From: an uncultured Eubacteriales bacterium
GTDB lineage: Bacteria > Bacillota > Clostridia > Christensenellales > Borkfalkiaceae
Assembly: GCA_900547645.1 (NCBI GenBank)
Contig: URHP01000002.1
Coordinates: forward strand, 1-64,000
Length of the DNA: 64,000 nucleotides
Direction: 5' to 3'
The first letter of the stretch is position 1; the number at the start of each line of letters is the position of its first letter. The position numbers were made by a program, and so were the translations under genes. This document shows, one piece after another, positions 1 through 7,812 of this stretch. Below the pieces are notes generated by a model that ran no database searches, was not told the DNA's origin, and saw only the letters and a program-made list of their open reading frames with translations.

Positions 1-33
1 TCGTCGGCAGCGTCAGATGTGTATAAGAGACAG
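1..33 (+). other. Nextera/Tn5 sequencing adapter (artefact)
   Basis: The first 33 bases match the Illumina Nextera read-1 transposase adapter, ending in the Tn5 mosaic end (AGATGTGTATAAGAGACAG). This is library sequence left on the contig, not genome. The genome starts at base 34, and the reverse-strand gene there is cut by a contig end rather than by a mutation. Confidence 0.97.
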
Positions 34-889
34 GCTTTAATAAATACGGTATGTTTTCAATTTTAATAATTTCAAATTTTTTTACTTCATAACAATCAAA
101 TACCTCTAACCCTGTTCCACCTTTCCTATAAACTAAATCTACATATACATAAATCACATATCTTAACTTATCCCGCAAACCATAGAGATAATTTAACATG
201 TTTTTATCTCTGCTTAACCTATAACAATTAAAAGACTGTTGTTCTCGCAAATCGCCATGCGACATACCATCTTTCCAATCCACAAAAATATTCTCTGTCA
301 TGGTCAATGCCGTTTCAGAGTTTTCTATCAAAAAAATGCCTATATCCTTTGCGCCATTATATTTGTGCAGACTTTCAAGATGATGCTCACAATTTTGCGT
401 GAATGACTGCACCAAATAGTCATAACTGTGTACAGGAAATTTCATTGTTGATACACATGAACGCACCTTATCATAGCTCGGTGTTTCGTTACACATTTCT
501 ACAAATTTATCCTGCTTATCTTTTACCTCTCTCTCAAAGCCTTTCTCTTTTAAAATTTGCCCTGAACCCTTACGGGTAACCTTTGACGAAGTAATTTGAA
601 AATGTTCTATAAATCCATTATCAAAAACAAAATCAGGGAAGGCATTTAAATTATCATTCGATTTTGCTTTTCGAAGCGCACAAGCAACTTCTATTTCGTC
701 ATCCTCGGTAAGACCAAACATTGTTTCATGAGGAATATCCATATACAAAATCCATAATTTCTTAAATGTTTCTTCGTTAACATCTAAATATGATTTACCA
801 TCAAAATCACGCCTAATTTCCCCATTTTTATTATAAAAAACAGATTGTAAAATAAAATCAAGGCATTCAGCTTCTTTATCACCGCGCAT
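34..889 (-). CDS. Unknown protein next to hsdM, 3' end cut by contig end
   Basis: An open frame starts with ATG at 889, 3 bases after the hsdM stop, with a GAGGGG ribosome binding site, and stays open to the adapter at base 33 (about 285 codons, no stop). The protein begins MRGDKEAECLDFIL and is rich in charged and aromatic residues. It contains FPDFVFDNGFIEHFQIT and LVQSFTQNCEHHLESL. I do not recognise the family. Its position directly downstream of hsdM in the same operon suggests an accessory or nuclease role in the restriction system. It does not look like HsdS, because no paired target-recognition domains are visible. Codon use is AT-rich like hsdM. Confidence 0.8.
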
Positions 890-891
890 TT

Positions 892-2466
892 TTACCCCTC
901 AATTTCAGCTATAATCTTATCAATCTCTTCCCTCAATACCTGCTCGTACGCCACTATCTGGGCGATTTCTTCGTTTAACTTTTTAATATCAACCTTTTCG
1001 CGCGTGTCCTTCTGCTCCACATAAGTAGAAACGGAAAGATTATAGTTGTGCTCCTCGTCACCGATAGTGGTGTTGGGGACAATTTTTGCAAAATATTCGG
1101 AATCTTTACGCTCAACAAAGGCATTAACTATCTTTTGAATATTTTCCTCTGTGAGCTTATTGTTATTTGTTACTTTAACAAATTCGTTAGAGGCATCAAT
1201 AAAAATGACATCATTGGTTGCCTTTGATTTTTTAAGCACCATTATACAGGTGGAAATTGACGCTCCGAAAAAGAGATTTGCAGGCAACTGAATTACGCAG
1301 TCGATAAAGTTATTATCTATGAGGTACTTCCTTATCTTTTGCTCGGCGCCGCCGCGATACATTATGCCGGGAAAGCATACAATTGCCGCCGTACCGTTGC
1401 TTGCCAGCCACGAAAGAGAGTGCATTATAAAGGCAAAGTCCGCCTTCGATTTGGGCGCAAGTATACCAGCGGGAGAGTACCTTATATCATTTATCAAAAG
1501 AGGGTTATCGCTGCCCGCCCAAGGGATTGAATAAGGCGGATTGGATACGATTACTTCAAACGGCTCCTCATCCCAATGGGCAGGCTCCGTTAAGGTATCG
1601 CCATGAGCGATATTGAATTTATCGGGGCCAATGTCGTGCAAGAACATATTTATTCGGCAGAGGTTATAGGTTGTGATATTTATCTCCTGACCGAAAAAGC
1701 CCAGTCTTATATTGTCCTTGCCGAGAATTTTAGCGGCTTTAAGGAGCAGCGAGCCCGAACCGCAGGCGGGGTCATATACCTTATTTACTTCGGTTTTGCC
1801 CACAGTTGCAAGCCGTGTTAAAAGTTCAGAAACTTCTTGCGGAGTGAAGAACTCACCGCCCTTTTTACCCGCATTCGAGGCGTACATACTCATTAAATAT
1901 TCATACGCATCGCCAAAGGCGTCTATGGTGCTGTCCTGATATTTGCCGAGCTTCATATCTGCGACTGTATCGAGCAGTTTTACAAGCTTTTCATTGCGTT
2001 TAGCGACTGTCGCACCCAGCTTGTTGGAATTGACGTCAAAGTCATCAAACAAGCCCTTGAACGCATCTTCGCTTTCGCTACCCTGCGCAGAAGTTTCAAT
2101 ATTCTTGAACACATTCTCAAGCGTTTCGTTGAGTTTATCGTCGCTTGCCGCCTCTGCCCTGATATTACAGAATAACTGCGACGGCAGAATAAAAAAGCCC
2201 TTCTCCTGCACAAGGTCGGCGCGAGCCTGTTCCGCCTCTTCATCAGAAAGTTTAGTATAGTCAAAACTTGCATTGCCGGCAGCGTGCTCGCCTTCGTTTA
2301 TGTACTCGGTAATATTTTCGGAAATATATCTGTAAAACATTGTACCGAGGACATATTGTTTGAAATCCCAAGCGTCAACGCCGCCTGCATGGACGAGGTC
2401 GGTTGCCGCATTCCATATCATTTTGTGCAGCTCTGCCCTCTCCTGCTCCTTTCTGTTATCCGCCAT
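892..2466 (-). CDS. hsdM: Type I restriction-modification DNA methyltransferase subunit HsdM
   Basis: The protein (524 aa) is the usual HsdM length and would methylate adenine in the type I recognition site together with an HsdS subunit. Visible parts are an N-terminal helical domain (HsdM_N, about 1-165), FFTP at 206-209, the SAM-binding motif DPACGSGS at 232-239, and the catalytic NPPY at 309-312. The start has AAGGAG 7 bases upstream, and a good promoter lies at 2527-2555. No hsdS or hsdR is visible; they may lie beyond the contig end. The gene sits in the mobile element, where such systems commonly act as defence or stabilisation cargo. Confidence 0.95.
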   Translation of the reverse strand: MADNRKEQERAELHKMIWNAATDLVHAGGVDAWDFKQYVLGTMFYRYISENITEYINEGEHAAGNASFDYTKLSDEEAEQARADLVQEKGFFILPSQLFCNIRAEAASDDKLNETLENVFKNIETSAQGSESEDAFKGLFDDFDVNSNKLGATVAKRNEKLVKLLDTVADMKLGKYQDSTIDAFGDAYEYLMSMYASNAGKKGGEFFTPQEVSELLTRLATVGKTEVNKVYDPACGSGSLLLKAAKILGKDNIRLGFFGQEINITTYNLCRINMFLHDIGPDKFNIAHGDTLTEPAHWDEEPFEVIVSNPPYSIPWAGSDNPLLINDIRYSPAGILAPKSKADFAFIMHSLSWLASNGTAAIVCFPGIMYRGGAEQKIRKYLIDNNFIDCVIQLPANLFFGASISTCIMVLKKSKATNDVIFIDASNEFVKVTNNNKLTEENIQKIVNAFVERKDSEYFAKIVPNTTIGDEEHNYNLSVSTYVEQKDTREKVDIKKLNEEIAQIVAYEQVLREEIDKIIAEIEG

Positions 2467-2526
2467 TTATGTGCTCCTTATCGTGCTGTAATAATCAAAA
2501 ATTAAATTTTACAATAATTCCTTTTT

Positions 2527-2555
2527 ATTATATCACATTCGTAATCGTTTTTCAA
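2527..2555 (-). promoter_or_regulatory. Promoter of hsdM
   Basis: On the reverse strand, TTGAAA (2550-2555), a 17-base spacer, and TATAAT (2527-2532). It is divergent from the forward promoter at 2610-2638. Confidence 0.75.
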
Positions 2556-2609
2556 GGTCATTATAAAATGGTTACCTATAAAAAATACAAACATTTGTTT
2601 TTATTTTTC

Positions 2610-2638
2610 TTGACAAGCGTTAAGCTATATGTTATAGT
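2610..2638 (+). promoter_or_regulatory. Strong sigma-A promoter of the 540-nt RNA unit
   Basis: TTGACA (2610-2615), a 17-base spacer, and TATAGT (2633-2638). The predicted start is near 2645. It points into a region with no convincing gene that ends at a terminator at 3156-3190. Confidence 0.8.
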
Positions 2639-2644
2639 ATAAAT

Positions 2645-3190
2645 GTATCGGAGGAATGAACGCTCTTTCGATGCAAGCAAAATGCCCGTATCGGTGAAAG
2701 AAACGAGGGAATCTTAGACGGCTCCGCCAATATAGTGGATTTGAGAGGTATTCAATCGATTTATCAGAAAATACCCACCCGATTTGGTCTTTGAGCGTCT
2801 ATTCAGCTGATGACGTAATCGGTCAGGAAGGCGGCATTTTGCAGAACAAAAAACGGTACCCGAGCGGTTGACTTCCGATTAAGTCCTCCACCACTACGGT
2901 GTTGCGCATTAGATTGCGAACTTGCGATGACGGGGACGTGCCGCATTTTTGCGGTACAAGAATAGCCGGGGAACGTTGTGCGACGACCTCACTTTTGTGG
3001 GTAGCCAATGGCGGCTGTCACTGTTTATAATCAGCGGCTCTAAAGCCGTTTGCGGTAGAGTAATTATTCTACCGTATGCTTTTGTTGCGCCTTTCGGCGT
3101 GGACAAGGGCTGTTATAAGCATACCGTTTTTTTGGACATTCAATATAAAATAACTGTCCATAGGAAGGTATCTTTCTATGGACTTTTTTT
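2645..3190 (+). ncRNA. Candidate structured noncoding RNA or long attenuated leader
   Basis: The segment between the promoter at 2610-2638 and the terminator at 3156-3190 has no open frame with a usable ribosome binding site. It does have dense local pairing: GTGCCGCA/TGCGGTAC (2938-2957), CGGCT/AGCCG (3035-3048), CGGTAGA/TCTACCG (3053-3074), GCGCC/GGCGT (about 3087-3100), and a longer stem GTATGCTT/AAGCATAC (3074-3124) that encloses the previous hairpin. TGGACA at about 3133 can also pair with TGTCCA at 3155-3160, competing with the terminator stem, so read-through into the genes at 3286 onward may be controlled. It lacks a recognisable group II intron domain V. It could be a large ornate RNA of the kind found in mobile elements, or a cis-acting attenuator. 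Confidence 0.6.
3156..3190 (+). terminator. Intrinsic terminator of the RNA unit
   Basis: Stem GTCCATAG/CTATGGAC with flanking A-T pairs, followed by seven T residues (3184-3190). The left arm can alternatively pair upstream with TGGACA at about 3133-3138, a terminator/antiterminator arrangement. Confidence 0.75.
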
Positions 3191-3333
3191 ATCTGAAATT
3201 GACGGTTAAACGGGGCTTATAGTCGATTTCAGACAAGAGGAGGTGGTGAGATATATGACTGTATAACCACAGTTGGGGCCACAATATGCCGCAACTAATC
3301 AACAACAAAATATTATTTATGGAGGAAAATGAA

Positions 3334-3969
3334 ATAGACAAATTCTACTTTTATTCAAGCTATGCAAAGCCTATTTGCAAGCTGAGCCACAACGAAGCCG
3401 GGCAGGTTATTAAAGCCATGTGCGCCTTTATTTTCAATGATAAAGAGCCGAGCGAAAAGACCTTATCCAAGGCAAAGGCACTCTTCTATCTGCTGTTTGA
3501 ACAGCTTGACGAAGCAAAGAAAAAAAAGGCAAAAGCCGCCAAGCGCGGTGTGGAACACTTCACATTTACAAAGGCACTTGCCAAGTTCTTTGAAGCTCTC
3601 GACGACGTGCAGGCAGGTCTACTTATCAAGCAATGCTCTAACTATGTTTTCGGAACACCGCCGTTAGAGGAGAGCGAAACCACGCAGGTAGATGAGTACT
3701 TCGAGCTTATAAAACCTATGCTCGACAAGACAATCAAACAGCGTGAGAACGCCAAACGGCACAACGAAAACAGGAAGAAACCAAAGATTACGCTTGAAAA
3801 GATACGCGAAGATTTCAAAGAAATACGCGGCAATCTCAGTCCTGATAATGACATACTGAAAGGCGTTGACCTGAATAAACTCTATGCCTTTATCAAAGAG
3901 AATAAGGACATTCAAACACAGTCTATGTATTCGATTGTAGACCTATATCGACAGGAAAGCGGTTTGTAA
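3334..3969 (+). CDS. DUF6291-like mobile-element protein (probable ATA start)
   Basis: The frame is open from 3286. The first ATG codons (3286, 3319) lack a ribosome binding site, whereas GGAGG at 3321-3325 sits 8 bases before an in-frame ATA at 3334. That start gives DKFYFYSSYAKPICKLSHNEAG, which is where proteins of the DUF6291 type (a short N-terminal block with F-FY then an L-EAG motif) normally begin. The protein is about 211 aa: a helical N-terminal half and a lysine-rich C-terminal half. Members are common in Clostridia mobile elements and phages, sometimes near replication genes, but the function is unknown. It lies just upstream of oriT and the relaxase gene. If ATA is not used, the protein starts at 3319 or 3286. 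Confidence 0.7.
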   Translation: MDKFYFYSSYAKPICKLSHNEAGQVIKAMCAFIFNDKEPSEKTLSKAKALFYLLFEQLDEAKKKKAKAAKRGVEHFTFTKALAKFFEALDDVQAGLLIKQCSNYVFGTPPLEESETTQVDEYFELIKPMLDKTIKQRENAKRHNENRKKPKITLEKIREDFKEIRGNLSPDNDILKGVDLNKLYAFIKENKDIQTQSMYSIVDLYRQESGL

Positions 3970-4026
3970 ATGCAAGCAGACAGCAAGCCATTTACAAACC
4001 GAAAGCCCGCTGCAAGCGCGAACGCA

Positions 4027-4067
4027 ACTTATGAGCGCAGCAAATAAGTGTAGTGAGCTACACTTAT
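4027..4067 (+). other. Probable oriT of MOBV (Mob/Pre) type
   Basis: ACTTAT (4027-4032) is inverted as ATAAGT (4044-4049). ATAAGTGTAG (4044-4053) is in turn perfectly inverted as CTACACTTAT (4058-4067). This overlapping set of inverted repeats around a GTAGTG core, just upstream of the relaxase gene, has the same architecture as the pMV158 transfer origin. By analogy the nick would fall in the GTGAG spacer. Confidence 0.65.
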
Positions 4068-4159
4068 GCCGCCAAAGGCGACATAATGTGGAAAAGATAG
4101 AAACCTGCGCCAACGGCGCATAACGCGGGGACAAATTTAAAATAAGGAGGAAACCAAGT

Positions 4160-5125
4160 ATAAGTTATATCGTATGCAATATGAAAAAATTAAAGCGACC
4201 GAGCGTCGGCAACGTCGAGAAAGAAAACGAGCGCGATGAAACCTACGAGGCTAAAAACCCGAAGATTGACCTTTCGCGCACGAAAAACAATTACCACATC
4301 GTTGACCCGCCCGCAAGCTATATGGACTACATAAACGAACGCATCGCAAGTTTGCACCTAAAACGCAAGGTGCGCAGCGACGCGATCTATATGAACACCT
4401 TTGTGTTAGGTTCGGGGCACGAATTCTTCGAGGGTATGCCCACGGCGAAACAGGAGGAATTTTTTGAGGACTTCGTAAAGTTCTTTGCAGACAAGTACGG
4501 CGCGGAGAATATAATCTCCGCCGTGGTACACATGGACGAAACTACTCCCCACCTCCACCTTAACCTCGTGCCAATCACTAACGGCAAACTGTGTTCAAAA
4601 GAATTATACAGTCCGAAGAAACTTTCGGCATTACAAACCGAGCTTGCCAACACCGTCGGCAAGAAGTGGGGATTGAAGCGCGGAAAGATAGGAAGTCAGG
4701 CGCAGCACATCGAGGCGGCGGAATACACGGCAAATGAGATAATGACCAAAGCCCAAGCCGCCGCGGACGATACGAAACGCCAAGCCGAACAGTACCTCGA
4801 CGACATTGTACAGTCTGTGGAGAGCACGGCAGACAAACCTATACCCTCAAAGCGCAAGCACGCGGAGGAAGAAATCAAAACTCTGCGCGCGCAGAACGCC
4901 GCATTGCAGAAGAGCCTCGACATCAAAAACAAAGATACGGCTGATTTATTCGAGCAATTACAACACGCCGAAAGGTTAGGCAAGGGCAAGGACACCGCAT
5001 TCAAGATGGTGGGCGATATGATGAGCGCTTACCCCGAAGAATTCGACGCTCTGCTCAAAAAGTCACGGGCAGCGAAGTCCCCCTCCTCTGCTAACATTAA
5101 GAGCAGCGGCAAGGGCGGCAAATAA
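4160..5125 (+). CDS. MOBV relaxase (Mob/Pre plasmid recombination enzyme), probable ATA start
   Basis: This relaxase would nick oriT and stay covalently attached to the transferred strand. The diagnostic features are the RTKNNYHI box, and HMDETTPHLHLNLVPI with the HxHxN metal-binding motif of the Mob/Pre family. The C-terminal part is a long coiled coil. The first ATG is at 4181. Seven codons upstream, in frame, an ATA at 4160 sits 9 bases after a perfect AAGGAGG (4144-4150) and would give (M)SYIVCNMKKLK, matching the MSYIVxRMQK N-terminus of the family. I therefore start the gene at ATA. Length from there is 321 aa, shorter than plasmid Mob proteins (about 400), with the difference in the C-terminal tail. 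The probable oriT lies 93 bases upstream. Confidence 0.88.
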   Translation: MSYIVCNMKKLKRPSVGNVEKENERDETYEAKNPKIDLSRTKNNYHIVDPPASYMDYINERIASLHLKRKVRSDAIYMNTFVLGSGHEFFEGMPTAKQEEFFEDFVKFFADKYGAENIISAVVHMDETTPHLHLNLVPITNGKLCSKELYSPKKLSALQTELANTVGKKWGLKRGKIGSQAQHIEAAEYTANEIMTKAQAAADDTKRQAEQYLDDIVQSVESTADKPIPSKRKHAEEEIKTLRAQNAALQKSLDIKNKDTADLFEQLQHAERLGKGKDTAFKMVGDMMSAYPEEFDALLKKSRAAKSPSSANIKSSGKGGK

Positions 5126-5144
5126 GGAAATTTTGCTCAAACTC

Positions 5145-5172
5145 TTGACTTCTGTCGCAAAGCGTGTATAAT
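5145..5172 (+). promoter_or_regulatory. Promoter of the TnpV-like gene
   Basis: TTGACT (5145-5150), a 16-base spacer, and TATAAT (5167-5172), followed by AGGAGG and the start at 5203. Confidence 0.75.
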
Positions 5173-5202
5173 CGTATTAACATTCTGATAGGAGGAAGTA
5201 AT

Positions 5203-5568
5203 ATGATTGACGACAAGGCGCTCATTGCCAAGGCTGACGCGGGCGAAGGGCTGACCGTTGAAGAAATTAAACGCTATCAACAGTTAGTCAAGCCCCAGCA
5301 CCACGTTTACGGAAAGTATGGCACGCTGGCTCTCAAATACATGGAAGAGCACAACGTTGGAAAGCTGTGGGCGATTGAAAACCTGCCCGAATACCTGCAC
5401 GGCATCGACAGGCAGGCGGAGCAACTTGATGAAGATATGCGCGGCAAACTATTAACTAACGCAAGATACAAGCGCACGGGGAACTTCATGGAGGATTACC
5501 GCAGGCAGACGGAAGTAAACAGACTGATTGAGCAGGAAATCCTTTCCGAGCTTGTCTATGTAGACTGA
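5203..5568 (+). CDS. TnpV-like mobile-element protein
   Basis: A 121-aa protein starting at ATG 5203, preceded by AGGAGG. The central KYGTLALKYMEEHNVGKLW and YLHGIDRQAEQLDE segments resemble the TnpV family, small proteins of unknown function carried on Clostridia transposons and integrative elements. An in-frame start at 5164 lies inside the promoter and is rejected. It has its own promoter and probably forms a unit with the next small gene. Confidence 0.75.
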   Translation: MIDDKALIAKADAGEGLTVEEIKRYQQLVKPQHHVYGKYGTLALKYMEEHNVGKLWAIENLPEYLHGIDRQAEQLDEDMRGKLLTNARYKRTGNFMEDYRRQTEVNRLIEQEILSELVYVD

Positions 5569-5576
5569 GGTGTCAG

Positions 5577-5789
5577 ATGAGTATGACGAAAAAAGAAATC
5601 GACAAGCGCTACGAGGACAGGCACAAGGAAGAGCGCAAAGCCGCCCATGCAGTATGGGGGACTTCTATAAACCGCGAGGACTTCGATAAACTCAACAAGT
5701 TTTTGAAGGACAACGGCATTAAGAAGATTACCCTCATATACGCAGGCTGGCAGGCTTTGAAAGAACAACTGAATAATAAAACTGAATAG
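5577..5789 (+). CDS. Small mobile-element protein, possibly ribbon-helix-helix
   Basis: A 70-aa protein starting 8 bases after the TnpV-like gene with GAGGTG upstream. The N-terminus is very charged (KKEIDKRYEDRHKEERKAAH). The C-terminal half (SINREDFDKLNKFLKDNGIKKITLIYAGWQALKEQL) has a strand-helix-helix look like ribbon-helix-helix repressors or mobilization accessory proteins. A role in DNA binding is inference only. Confidence 0.65.
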   Translation: MSMTKKEIDKRYEDRHKEERKAAHAVWGTSINREDFDKLNKFLKDNGIKKITLIYAGWQALKEQLNNKTE

Positions 5790-5803
5790 ACCACTACAAC
5801 TAA

Positions 5804-5911
5804 AACCTGAGCAAAAGCGATTGAGACCCGATTAAAAGCCAATGACGGTAATTCGGATAGGTGAATGGGCTGTTCGCTTTTAATTGCGCACCGACTTCTT
5901 TTGTTCAGGTT
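5804..5911 (+). repeat. Nested inverted repeats, possible structured RNA or recombination site
   Basis: An outer pair AACCTGAGCAAAAG (5804-5817) / CTTTTGTTCAGGTT (5898-5911) encloses an inner pair ATTAAAAGC (5831-5839) / GCTTTTAAT (5876-5884). The region from 5790 to 6007 has no other gene. The structure lies between the accessory genes and the integrase leader. It could be an RNA fold controlling integrase expression or a protein-binding DNA site. Confidence 0.5.
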
Positions 5912-6007
5912 ACATCCGCAGGAGGGACTTAACACGCCCCACTGACCGAAACCCCAAGGATATGACGAGCTCTGCCCCGGCCCTGCGGAAATAATAAGGA
6001 GGATTTT

Positions 6008-6100
6008 GTGATAAAGGTTAATAATAGTAACACCCCTCGGGTTCTGGCAGTCCGCAGGACGGGCTGTTGGTACGCACAAAGCAAGATGGGCGAAAGCTAA
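6008..6100 (+). CDS. Short ORF in the integrase leader
   Basis: A 30-codon frame starts with GTG at 6008, 5 bases after AAGGAGG, and encodes MIKVNNSNTPRVLAVRRTGC followed by WYAQSKMGES. It ends 24 bases before the integrase ATG. The ribosome binding site is much better than that of the integrase itself, so it may be a real small protein (excisionase-like, speculative) or a leader peptide. The family is not recognised. Confidence 0.4.
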   Translation: MIKVNNSNTPRVLAVRRTGCWYAQSKMGES

Positions 6101-6124
6101 TCTCTTTGCCCGTCTGCCGAGTAA

Positions 6125-7342
6125 ATGACAGACCAAGAATTACAGAAACTATTGGACATTTTAAAGTATGTTCCCGATGACAGGAGAGATGAAACGACAA
6201 ACGCTGTACTTAAAGCGGCTGCCGACTCCATCTCGCTCGAAAAGATAAAATCCTTGACGGACATACAGGATGATACGCAACAAAAAAGTACGGATTCATC
6301 GGCAAGCGAAATTAAGTTCTCTCAAAAGGAGCTAAAACTTATGCCGAGAAAATTCAGACAACTATTCAGAGTTCAGGGCATGACGGCGCGTGTTTACAGG
6401 CGCGAGAGCGGCAAAGGCAATCAGAATTATGAAATTCGCCTGCGCACCCACGGCTATAATATCTACGCATCGTCGAACAACCTTGAAGAAGCAAAGCACA
6501 AATTTATAAACAAGCTGGTGGAATTTGAAAAGTACGGCGACACCAAGAGCACCGTGCCCGACACTTTTGTAAAATTCACGGAGTATTTCTTTGATAACTT
6601 TTACAGTCGTAAAGTCGTGGCAAGTACGCTGCGCGTTGCAAAGAGTCAGTTCAAGAACCACCTCTCTCCCTACTTCGGCGACGTTCCCATTCGCAGAATT
6701 GTTCCCAAGCAATGTCAGGCGCTGTTTGACGGGCTGGAGGAACAGGGCAAGGGAAAGACTGCGGAGGACGTGTTCACGCTTTTAAACCTCATTTTCAAAG
6801 CCGCAATCAAGCACGGAATTATAAAGCACAACCCGTTAGATATGGTGTTCCACTCCAAACACGAAAGGGAACACGGAACGGCTTTAACGAAAGATGAGGA
6901 AAAGAAGTTGCTCGCAGAAACCGCCGAAACGCCCTATCAGCAGATGTTCGCCGTGGGCTTGTACACTGGTATGCGACCGAATGAGTACTACACCGCAAAG
7001 GTCGAAGGAGACTTTATCGTTGCCAATAACAGTAAGCGCAAGAACGGCAAAACGGAACTTAAAAAGATACCTATAACGCCGATGCTTGCGCCCTACGTTA
7101 AGGACGGCGACGAGTTGAAATTCTACCGTCTCGAACAGATACGCCACAAATTCAACGGCATATTGCCGGGACATAAGCTGTACGACCTGCGCACCACCTT
7201 TTACACGAGGTGTACGGAATGTGGAATCGCAGCGGCGGCTATCAAGAAGTATGTGGGGCACACCCTCGGCGGGCTTGCCGACACATATACCGATTTGAGC
7301 GACGAATTCCTGCTCGCCGAAGGTAAAAAGTTTGTCTACTAA
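6125..7342 (+). CDS. int: Tyrosine recombinase / site-specific integrase
   Basis: A 405-aa integrase that would insert and excise the element. The N-terminal arm-binding region (about 73-135, MPRKFRQLFRVQG to HKFINKL) has an AP2-like look. It is followed by a SAM-like core-binding domain and the catalytic domain. Catalytic residues visible are Arg in GMRPNE, Lys in KNGKTELKK, Arg in YDLRTTF, His in VGHTLGG and the nucleophile Tyr in ADTYTDL. The usual first His of the HxxR box is Tyr here. ATG 6125 has no ribosome binding site. An internal ATG at 6341 is preceded by AAAGGAG with 10-base spacing, so a shorter form starting just before the arm-binding domain is possible. Four repeats downstream are probable arm sites. 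Confidence 0.92.
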   Translation: MTDQELQKLLDILKYVPDDRRDETTNAVLKAAADSISLEKIKSLTDIQDDTQQKSTDSSASEIKFSQKELKLMPRKFRQLFRVQGMTARVYRRESGKGNQNYEIRLRTHGYNIYASSNNLEEAKHKFINKLVEFEKYGDTKSTVPDTFVKFTEYFFDNFYSRKVVASTLRVAKSQFKNHLSPYFGDVPIRRIVPKQCQALFDGLEEQGKGKTAEDVFTLLNLIFKAAIKHGIIKHNPLDMVFHSKHEREHGTALTKDEEKKLLAETAETPYQQMFAVGLYTGMRPNEYYTAKVEGDFIVANNSKRKNGKTELKKIPITPMLAPYVKDGDELKFYRLEQIRHKFNGILPGHKLYDLRTTFYTRCTECGIAAAAIKKYVGHTLGGLADTYTDLSDEFLLAEGKKFVY

Positions 7343-7351
7343 ATAGCAAAA

Positions 7352-7387
7352 GCCCTGAAAAGGCTTAAAATAAAGACTTTTCAGGGC
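7352..7387 (+). terminator. Stem-loop after the integrase gene
   Basis: GCCCTGAAAAG (7352-7362) pairs perfectly with CTTTTCAGGGC (7377-7387). There is only a weak T tract, so it is a likely but not textbook terminator. Confidence 0.6.
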
Positions 7388-7390
7388 AAT

Positions 7391-7547
7391 TTATGCGACA
7401 AATTGTGCGACAAAATTAAAACTAAAACTTGCTTTCGGGCGATTTTAATGTCAAATTTCACGGATTGGTTATGCGACAAAAAATTGACCGAAAAATGCAA
7501 AAACGAGTGGTAACTTAATAAAATTGAAGGCAGATTTATGCGACGCA
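7391..7547 (+). repeat. Four direct repeats, probable integrase arm-binding sites
   Basis: The 12-mer TTATGCGACAAA or close variants occurs at 7391-7402, 7403-7414 (TTGTGCGACAAA), 7469-7480 and 7536-7547 (TTATGCGACGCA), all in the same orientation. Directly repeated short motifs clustered between a tyrosine recombinase gene and the chromosomal flank are typical arm-type sites of an attachment region. The 292-base gap 7343-7634 holds these repeats and two terminators and no gene. Confidence 0.65.
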
Positions 7548-7589
7548 AGAGCATAAACGAGCGGTCAGGGAATCAATCAAAAACAAAAG

Positions 7590-7626
7590 AAAAATGACCG
7601 TTTTCGGCTTGAAAACGGTCATTTTT
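7590..7626 (-). terminator. Terminator of the 5S rRNA gene
   Basis: AAAAATGACCGTTTTC pairs with GAAAACGGTCATTTTT. On the reverse strand it follows the 5S gene by about 8 bases and is followed by a T-rich run. It could also act on forward transcripts. Confidence 0.8.
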
Positions 7627-7634
7627 GATTGAAA

Positions 7635-7751
<117 letters not shown>

Positions 7752-7777
7752 TGGCTCCGCTTGTTGGACTTATACAA

Positions 7778-7808
7778 GAAAAGCGCAAGTGACAGGCTTG
7801 CGCTTTTC
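7778..7808 (-). terminator. Terminator after rlmD
   Basis: A 12-bp perfect stem GAAAAGCGCAAG (7778-7789) / CTTGCGCTTTTC (7797-7808) directly after the rlmD stop, ending in TTTTC on the reverse strand. It separates rlmD from the 5S gene. Confidence 0.8.
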
Positions 7809-7812
7809 CCTA

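Larger units (their letters stand above)
34..7634. mobile_element. Integrative mobilizable element, left end missing
   Basis: This block is AT-richer than the rest of the window. It holds a type I restriction-modification methyltransferase gene, a structured RNA unit, a DUF6291-like gene, a MOBV-type oriT with its relaxase, a TnpV-like gene, small accessory genes and a tyrosine recombinase. The recombinase gene and its probable arm-type repeats lie at the right edge, next to a chromosomal 5S rRNA gene, as expected for an attachment-site junction. No conjugation (type IV secretion) genes are seen, so it would be mobilized by a helper element. The left boundary is beyond the contig, so the attachment core could not be identified by comparing ends. 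Confidence 0.75.

Noticed and set aside
2645-3190. Group II intron interpretation of the RNA unit
   Set aside because: GTGCG occurs at about 2979, but no domain V or reverse transcriptase gene is seen, and the unit has its own promoter and terminator.
2949-3209. An 86-codon forward frame in the RNA unit
   Set aside because: No ribosome binding site, it runs through the terminator, and the region is dense with hairpins.
3250-3270. Three-codon minigene (Met-Thr-Val) after GAGGAGG at about 3237-3244
   Set aside because: The ribosome binding site is good, but spacing is long and a three-codon product cannot be supported from sequence alone. It may be a leader element.
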